NCBI GenBank assembly: GCA_032158295.1
Contig: CM063244.1
Location: 27,397,848-27,461,847, forward strand
Length of the DNA: 64,000 nt
Direction: 5' to 3'
Origin: Pycnopodia helianthoides
Taxonomy: Eukaryota; Echinodermata; Asteroidea; Forcipulatida; Asteriidae
Shown here in pieces: positions 1 through 9,300 of the stretch; the stretch's first letter is position 1, and each line of letters opens with the position of its first letter. The notes beneath the pieces were generated by a model. That model was not told the origin of the DNA. It did no database searches and saw only the letters and a list, made by a program, of their open reading frames with translations. A program made the translations under genes and the position numbers.

Positions 1-152
1 TGTTAGTCTGTGGTCAACCCCCCCCCCACCCCTCAACAAAATAAGCGAAGCCAGTGAATTCAGCAGTTATTTTATTGATCTCAAATGAAATTCAACAAAT
101 TTCAAATGACGGAAGAAGTCACTCATCATTTGGGTTTGATCAAACTTCTTAC

Positions 153-307
153 CTAGCGCCAGTTGCATAATAGGCTTCCAGTCCATCCAGATAGCATTCT
201 TGGTCTCCAACCGTCACATTCACTATTGTATGGAACCCTCTGCCAATATCTGTACCCATTACAGATACTATGGTGTTACCTTCCACTGGTCCAGTCAATG
301 GATATAT
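153..307 (-). CDS. Plexin A exon 14: first IPT domain (start)
   Basis: 155 nt, phase 0 to 2, acceptor CTAG and donor GTAAGA. It encodes IYPLTGPVEGNTIVSVMGTD and VTVGDQECYLDG. The P-x-(S/T)-G-P-x-x-G opening is the IPT/TIG signature. It is the last exon visible in the window. Confidence 0.9.
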
Positions 308-3300
308 CTAGCATTCAAACATTGTCAAATTATGATTAGAAGACCATAAGTCTTGTCCTTTTTCTTCTTTATTTTAATTTCTTTTTTACATTCTGTATGT
401 AAACCTTTGAACCTGTGTATACTGTAGGCGACTTTAATCCTGGGGGTGAATTTTGTACCCCCTCAAAACACCCACTCCTTTAAACCTCTGTATGTTTTAA
501 AAATTGTTAACTGACCTTTTGCAAATGACGTCACACTCTCAAACAGCACCCTCACTGATGCAAAAAAAGGCAGATCATTGGTCGACAGCTGCTATTGTAA
601 AAAGTTGCGTGTGACCTCAGCGTACTAGCAGCATTGCGCCTTATGCAAGGAATTTTTTGTTCATAAACTTTATGTTTTTTATTATTTGCATGGTGTATTC
701 AGTTTTGTACTTTTTAAAATATTATTTCCAGTTGAAATTCTTTTTGCTTTTATGTAATGATGATCCATAGAGACCAGAATATTCCGAATGAACTGACCCC
801 TCGCATATCAAAATAAGGAATAAATAAATAAATGTGACTAAACAAAAATCGCAGATTAAATTTTTAGCCTTGGGTCTTAACATTTGCTATGTCAAGTAAT
901 AAAGCACAAGGGAGACTGATTGGGTAAATTTTAATAATTTGGGGTTGAACAAAGAAAAATTTACTTCAGCGGGATTTGAACCAATGACTTCCAGATTAAC
1001 ATACCGGCGCTCTACCAACTGAGCTATCTAGCACTATTTTTGTTCGGGGGGAATGGTTGTAGAGCTACCGACTGGCACCCCCGAGCAAAGATATTGACAA
1101 AATAGGGAGACCCCCAACATAAAGCTAGATAGCTCAGTTGGTAGAGCGCCGATAAGTTAATCTGGAAGTCATTGGTTCAAATCCCTCTCTAGTCAATTTT
1201 TCTTAGTTCAATCGCAAACTATTTATTACATATATCTCTGCCAAAATCTACTCACCTCTTCGAGGATTGGGTCAGGGCAGTTGGCACCGTTAGTAAGAGT
1301 AACCCACTCTCCTTCCGCTGTTGTACAAGACTCTCTCAGTTCACACGTAGCATTACACCAAACACACTCAAGCACTGGCCTGGCAGTAACACACCGACTA
1401 CAATCTGGCTTCAATACGCCACACTTGTAAAGTGTTGCTGTAGCAATAACAAAAAATGAAAACAATCATTTGAAATTCCTATATTAAAAAAAGTAATAGA
1501 GAGGGCTCGCAATACAGGGTTACAAGTTGTCTCATAAGTTGTTCATAATTAATGCTAAAATGCCTGCAGCCTTTTTAACAAAAACAAACCATCAAAATTA
1601 ACAAAGAACACCATCAGTAGACAACATCCCTCCCTTGTGGGATTGGCATGTTACTCTGTAGGTCAAGGGGTCCCTAACCCCACACACTCAAACTCACCAT
1701 TAAAGTTGAATAAGTCATCTAGAATGTGACGGTTACTAGTCGTGTCCGTCCACTCAATGGTCAGCTTCACAATCAGCTCTGCTTCATCAGTGGACGTGTA
1801 GGAATACTGTAGAATAGAAATGTGCAGACATAAAACAAAATTCAACCCATATCTTGGCATCTGATTCCATAATAATAATTTGATTTTCCAATTTTAAATA
1901 ATGTGTTCTTCTTAATGGTCTGAGAAACAGCGGCCGCGCTAATGGGGGGGCACGGGGGGGGGGGGGGCAAAAAAAATAACTGGGGGGGGGGGGCCCCAGT
2001 TATTTTTTTTGCCCCCCCCCCAGTTTTTTCTGGCCCAATACACTTTCCATCTCCGGCAATGTCAATAAAATGGGGATTTATTTATCTGTACAAGCTTGGA
2101 AACTTGCTATAAATAGAAATGCATTGTCTGCCCAAAACCGTAAGCAGCTATTGAACACGCAGTTCGCACAACACGCCACATTCACACAGTGCAAAATCTT
2201 ATTTCTGGAGTGAATTGTAGGCTTATACAGTACATTAAAGACTTTTGTTTGCCCCCCCCCCCCCCCCTAAATTTAAGTTTGCCCCCCTCTTGCCCCCCAG
2301 ATTAACAGGTCTGGTGCCGCCGCTGCTGAGGAATGACTTAACTTACAGCTTTCATGTCACACACGATGGTATCGGCATTACGCTGAGCAGATGTACTCTG
2401 ACTTATTCCCTCGATATCAAAGCTACATTCAAAGCTAGTAGTCTGAGAGATGAGGAAACAAATGGAGAGTGGGATTAGCGGTAATTAAACAAATTTTCAG
2501 TAACTGGTGGATTTGTTCCACTGGGGACAACGAGGATTAAATAAGTATTTCACATCTTTGTTATTTATAAATATTCATTGCAAGCATTGGTTTAACAATT
2601 TCTTATCAACCTATTTGTTTATTATTTTCCTTCAGTTGGAACCGAACCTCTGTCTGCGGTGGTTTAGTTTTTTAATACCACTTGCACTCTAATAAAAAAT
2701 AGTCAAAAATAGATTCATTTATTTTTGCTCGACAATCACTCTTTCCCTCTTTTAATCTAATTTCAATTCAAGAATAAGTTTTGATTGAATGATGACTGAC
2801 CTGGGTCTTATCAGGTAGATTTGTAGTCATGACTTGTATACTCTTTTCAATTCCATTGGGCAGAAGGACTTCAGTATTCTGAGCCAGAAGCTGAGGGCAG
2901 GAACTCGGACCCTTGGGTGAAGACAAAGCTGGATTCTAAAGAATTAACGTCTAATCATTATTTATCAGAAATTATTTCATCTTCAAACAGTGCACTGTTA
3001 TACAAACTATTGAATTCATCACTTATAGATTATAAAAGATAGGAAGAGGATGTGGTTTTATGTCTTACACTACTTAACTCAAGGAAACAAATGCCCGTTC
3101 AATTTACTGTTAAATTTCAGCATTTGAAAAAGAAAACATTTACGGCAGGTTTTTTGGTCTCACATTTTCTCCTGTAATGATGATTTCATTGGCTCCTGTG
3201 CAAGTAGAACTAACATGAGTGCATCTATTCTCAAAGACACACCAATCACAGGCCCATCGACTACCAACACAAGATACACAACTACAGCAAACATGGAAAA

Positions 3301-6300
3301 CAACAAAACAATCTATGAGCATGAAATGCTACAGCAAAGAAATACTACAGAAAAGTAAATAAAAATGCAAATGTACTCTAAAAAATGTAATGTGAAATGA
3401 AAAAATAAATCCAAATTAAAATCAGTTATTTCAAACAAAACTAAAGCTTGTTTCAAACTACAAAAACACTCTAAAAATCATATTTGGAAAGAGAAAGAAC
3501 CAAACACTAAAATAACCACTTTATGTCGGATGAGGTGTTTCTCCGCAAAATCCCTTGGGGTTATTGTGTAACCCCAGATTCCAGACCTTTGTCCCGTTGT
3601 TTTACAGATATGGCAAACAAGAATGGAAAGGCTGGCACCATTGTTTGTAACTATATTTGGCTCAAGGGGAGGTACTTAGTCTAAGTGTTCCAAGATTCCA
3701 GCATATACCATGGCAGATTTTCGACCGTGGCTCATGGCCAAGGTTATACGAATCACAGTGAGTGCCTATTCAATTTTCTCACAACACCAAATCCAGGAGC
3801 TAGTTATGAAAACCTTTGTTGTCTTTCCTTTGTAAAGTCAAGGTTTCATTGTGGCAACGATATTTTCAAAGGAAATTGATTACTCAAGAAGCTCAAAATA
3901 GTTCCAAAGTAAATTTCAATAAAAAAAATGTAGAACAGCAAACTCAAGTTTCTTACGAAGTATGAGTTGAGCATTCATAGAAATAGAAACTCGTATCCAC
4001 AAAGTTGACTGATGTCTCACTGGAATGGATGCTCAGTGTAACTGTAACAGCATCATCTGGGAAATGTAAAAATGAAAACCATAAAACTAACAACTTTTGT
4101 GTTATTCTGATACAAAAATGCTTCAAACCCTCAAATGCGGCACCAAATTGGGACAAATGTCTCTTGGATATGTCGTCAGCACCTGCTTCCAATTTTTTTT
4201 TAAGATAAAAAGGTTTGTTTTGCATTTTTTTCAACGGTTTCTTTATCTAAGTGTGTTGTTTACATGTCCAGGTATTACCTGGGTAAGTTTATGCTTCATC
4301 GTTTGCTTAATTAATTAACTTTTATAATTAGGTTCATCTGCCAATGACAATTGACAAACCGATTTTGAACACAAAAAATGCTGGCAGAGTTTTTCCTGCC
4401 CTTTCTAACAAAACCACTGATCCATGTTGATTGACACACCCACTAGGACTTGCGGCATGGTCCATCTTCTGATCTTACGGCGTATGAGCTGACCAGTGTC
4501 TATGATGTGGTTAAGACAATGGAAATATCAAAATATGTCAGCAGATGCTGACAACGTGCCTCGGTTGAGAAAATAGCCCCAATTTCGTGTTTGACTAACC
4601 TCCTTGTTGAATTGGAGGTATCATATCACCAGGTGGGGAGACACATCTAAGATCCTCATTAGTCTTTGTAGCTTGAGATACGTAGGATCCAAACCAACAC
4701 TTATATATCATGCTGGTCAGTAAGTCTGGTAACTGCTCTACACTCACGGTAACCTGGTAAATATTAAAAATATTTTTGATTGCACAGAATTACACAAACA
4801 TTTCTTTTACTTCAAAAGATGTGTCTAGCAATCGGATACATTTTATAATATTCATAAACTACCTTTACTACCTTTTTCAGACTGGAGGGGGGGGGATAGT
4901 TTCAGCTATAGAACCAGCAAAAAAATAATCATAAACCTTTATGAGCCTTGGTGGCAGTCTTGAAAGGCGGAGAAACAAATTGTAGTTTTGCAACAATAGA
5001 ATTGTTTTTACAAGTTTTATACAGTGATACTGGTGGATGAGAGATTTTAAAAGGGAAGAACATAAACATAATTATTCAGGACATAAACTTAGCCATCAAT
5101 GCCTGATACTCAGTAGAAATACCTTTGCAAAGCATAAAATTTAGGAGTGCACCAGCCGCAAAAAAATCATCTAAATAACATTTTGGATGGAGGTCCATTT
5201 CTGCTAAGTAATACCAAACTATGCTTAGAAAATATTGTCATAGGAGTATTGTTATATTTTAAAAATATATCATGATTTGTTTCGGGTGGACAGTTGATAT
5301 GTCTCTCCTCAGTCTTGAAAGTGGACAAAATACCATAGTTTCCGAAGCAAAGCCACAGGAACTAGTTTGTCAACTTCCAATATATTGACTGTCCATCCAA
5401 AACAGACCATGTTACTATACCTCATACATATTCATGACCGAGAGTCGAATTCTAATTGGTCCATTCAACATCACGTGCCATTAGCTATATTTGCTGTTTA
5501 CCAAGCGCGCACGAGAGTATTCACGCACATGGTAAATATGCATAACAAGTAGACTGTCGCCCGGGATAGCCCGGGTGACAGTCTACTTGTCATGGGCTTT
5601 ATGATCATGGAACGTTCACCGGGTGTTGTCCGCATTAGGGAACATCGCCTCAGCGACATCCAACACATGAAAAACTTATCCTGGATGAAATTTATTTCAC
5701 AGTCCCCATTTCCCCTTGCTCCTAATATTGTACCAGTAACTGAATATGTATGAGGTATAGTAAAACAATTATAACATGGTTTATTTCAGTTGATCAGTCG
5801 ATAATAGCTCCCCCTCGGTATTGGAAGTTGACAAACTAGTTCCCTCGGCTTGGCCTCGAGAAATAGTTTGTCAACTTCCAATACCTGGGGAGCTAATATC
5901 GACTGTTCACCCTCAAACCACGTTATATTTGTATACTATTTGTTTTACTATATACTTTATACTTCTCGAGTTCGGCAAAAATTGAATATGGCACGTGATG
6001 GTGGATGGACCAGTGAGAATTCGGCTTACGATCATGAATATGTATGAGGTATAGTAAAATTTATGACCAAACCCATGATAAAAGTATGCAAACAGTTGCT
6101 CTTACATTTTGTTCTGTGACCATGATTGGTAGATTGTCATAAGGAGTCACATTCGTTATCTCAATACACTGTGCAGTATTGTAGGCTAACCATCGGGTAG
6201 ACACATCAGGCATGTTGCATTCAGAATACAGGGTACATCTAATCAGGTACAAAAATATTTTTTACAGGTGGTCAAAATAGTTTTTATTAATTTGACCTAT

Positions 6301-9300
6301 CTGTTAAAAAATAAAACCTAGCATGGAGTGAATTGTCCATGGGGTAAGAGATAAGTATTTTTTTTTTAAGAAGTCCTTTAAATTGTAATACATGAATAAT
6401 ATCATATTCTGTTCTTATTACAGAAATCACTGACCATGATTCAAACACACATGCTAATTAGACAAGATACAATAGATATAGTTTCCACTTAATATCACAA
6501 AGTGTGAAGTCGGCCATCTTTGTGGGAAATCATCGTTGTTTTTTAAATCCACCACATAAATACCACATGCGGCACACACATTTCTAGCTTTGCTGACGAG
6601 AAAAAGTAGAATTCTTGACGCCACCCAAAGCATAAACCAAAACTGCCAGTAAAGATGACATCTATAAATCTGTAGACCCTTCTCCAATGACGTCACTATT
6701 TGATTGCTTGCCATGCTGGACTACAAGGCCTACTGCATGTCATAGACAGACATTACTAGAACTGTAGGAACAAGTGTTATGAAACACAATAATGGATGGT
6801 ACCATGCACATGCGTATCGATCATGTGCATAGTACTCCAGCATGACAGACCTCCTGCACTGCTACAGAACTGTGACATCAGTGAGTAGGGTCTATACTTA
6901 CTGTCTCTGCAAAGTACACAGCCACAGTATGGGTCTCCATCCCTCCCTGCATCCGTACCAATACACGTCTTACACATTGTACACTGACCACAATATTCTT
7001 AATTCACATCTTAATCAGACAAGATACAATACTTGCTGTCTCTGCAGAGTACACCAGCCACAGTATGGGTCTCCATCCCTCCCTGCATCCGTACCAATAC
7101 ACGTCTTACATGTTGTATATTGACCACAATTCTCAACATGCATCTTAATCAGACAAGATACAATACTTACTGTCTCTGCAGAGTACACCAGCCACAGTAT
7201 GGGTCTCCATCCCTCCCTGCATCCGTACCAATACACGTCTTACATGTTGTATATTGACCACAATTCTCAACATGCATCTTAATCAGACAAGATACAATAC
7301 TTACTGTCTCTGCAGAGTACACCAGCCACAGTATGGGTCTCCATCCCTCCCTCCATCCGTACCAATACACGTCTCACACGTTGTATACTGACCACAATTC
7401 TCAACACGCATCTTCAGAAACTACATAGTCCAAATTGAAACAGAGATCAAATAATGATTTAACTAAGAAAGTTGAGCTTCATAAAATATCAATTATTTGA
7501 ATTATAAAAAATCTATATTCACATCAAGAATAATATGATGATACTGTAAAGTATAACTAAATACGATGTAAAACTGTTTTCAGTTTTTCCTGATGATCTT
7601 GTTGTACTTTTTGTTCAGTATGTACATCTCTCTTGTTGTATCATTAATCTTGTTATTGTACCTTTTGTTCAGTGAGTATGTACATCTCTCTTGTTGAATC
7701 ATTAATCTTGTTATTGTACCTTTTGTTCAGTATGTACATCTCTCCTGTTGAATCATTAATCTTGATATTGTACCTTTTGTTCAGTATGTCATCTCTCTTG
7801 TTGTATCATTAATCTTGTTATTGTATCTTTTGTTCAGTGAGTATGTACATCTCTCTTTGTGAATAATTAATCTTGTTATTGTACCTTTTGTTCAGTGAGT
7901 ATGTACATCTCTCTTGTTGAATCATTAATCTTGTTATTGTACCTTTTGTTCAGCAAGTATGTACATCTCTCTTGTTGTATCATTAATCTTGACATCTTTA
8001 AGGACCGATCCAGTAATATCAAGGTTTACTCTTTCATACAGTCTGGCTGAGGTTTGGTTTTGGATGTGAACCTGTAACACAGTAACAAAAGGAAGTATAT
8101 TATGAAAATATGTTGATGCTCAAGTGTAGTTTAGACCATAACGTTGGTTACAAAAAAGCGACTTTGTTCACACCAAGGCATTTCCTGGCAGGTGAGATAC
8201 ACTGGTCATATGGAAAATTTTAAATTATGTATCATTATTACCAGATAAATTCAAGTTATAAAAACAAGAATGGTGTGTTGACAAACACGAATGCCCCACT
8301 GAGAATAATCTTTTTCTTGAGTAACCACTTGGACAACATTTCTCTTGTTCGAGGCTTAATGACCTTGACATTTTACAAGGAGGTTAAAAAACAATAGGCT
8401 TCTGGGAGATCTCAAGACCAATTTACATACTACGTTTGGAGTTGATATGCCAAGTCATTCATGAGTTATCACTTGAACCATTGTTCCATTGTGTAAAAGT
8501 CCCCACAACAGTGTGTATGCCTACCCACACACACATGTGTGTAAACACCTGCAATCAGGGACCTCCCATTGTCCCTCTTTTTTTTAGTTTAACTTTTTGG
8601 CAACAGCTCTCATTGGTTTTGTACACCTTTTCCCAACCGGGGACCCTATTGTCCTCTTTTGTTATAGGTCCCTGGTTTGAATGTGTATACCTACCCACAC
8701 ACACACGTGTGTAAATACCTGCAATCTTGAACCCTCCTTTGATAGCAACTGCGGACCACAAAATTTCCTTTGTGGTAGTAACCATGGACCTATTGTCCAT
8801 TTTGTTATACGTCCAAGGTTTGAATGTTGATACCAACCCACACAAACATGTGGAAAGACAAAGCAAACACTTTATGCCCCTTCGGCTTGCTTTGCCGGAG
8901 GGGCATAATAACAGCTGTACAAGGTTTGAGATTTGCCTCCCCCCTTCTTGATATCAGAAGTATATAAAAAAAATTGTATAGTGCTATCTCCATGAAAGTG
9001 TAACATTTTATGTATTACCAAATCAGAATCCCTTGTGGTTTATTACTTGGTATTTTAAATAAAAAGTCACATCCCCTGAAGGTGATCCCTCTGCTGCCGC
9101 AGTTACAGCTTAAAGGGCTTATGACTGGCACCCCTGAACAAAGATATTGACAAAATAGGGAAACGCCAACATAGATAGCTCAGTTGGTAGAGTGCCGGCA
9201 CAATAATCTGGAGGTCCCAGGTTCAAGTCCCACTCAAGTAAGTTGTCCTTTGTTCCAGCCAAAAATATTTAATGTTTTCTTGCAATGAGCCATGTTCAAA

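Noticed and set aside
966..1193. tRNA genes
   Set aside because: A and B boxes are present, but there is no matching acceptor stem or clear anticodon arm, and the flanks are shared with other copies; these are SINEs.
3953..4318. Plus-strand ORFs over plexin A exon 8 (also 43222-43506 in gene B)
   Set aside because: They overlap the real minus-strand exon and contain no protein pattern.
6842..7257. Plus-strand ORFs of 74-93 codons
   Set aside because: Antisense shadows of the repeated PSI exon; the minus strand has the conserved cysteines and splice signals.
8436..8951. ORFs on both strands in the CACACA block
   Set aside because: Both strands open because of repeated short words; repeat artefact.
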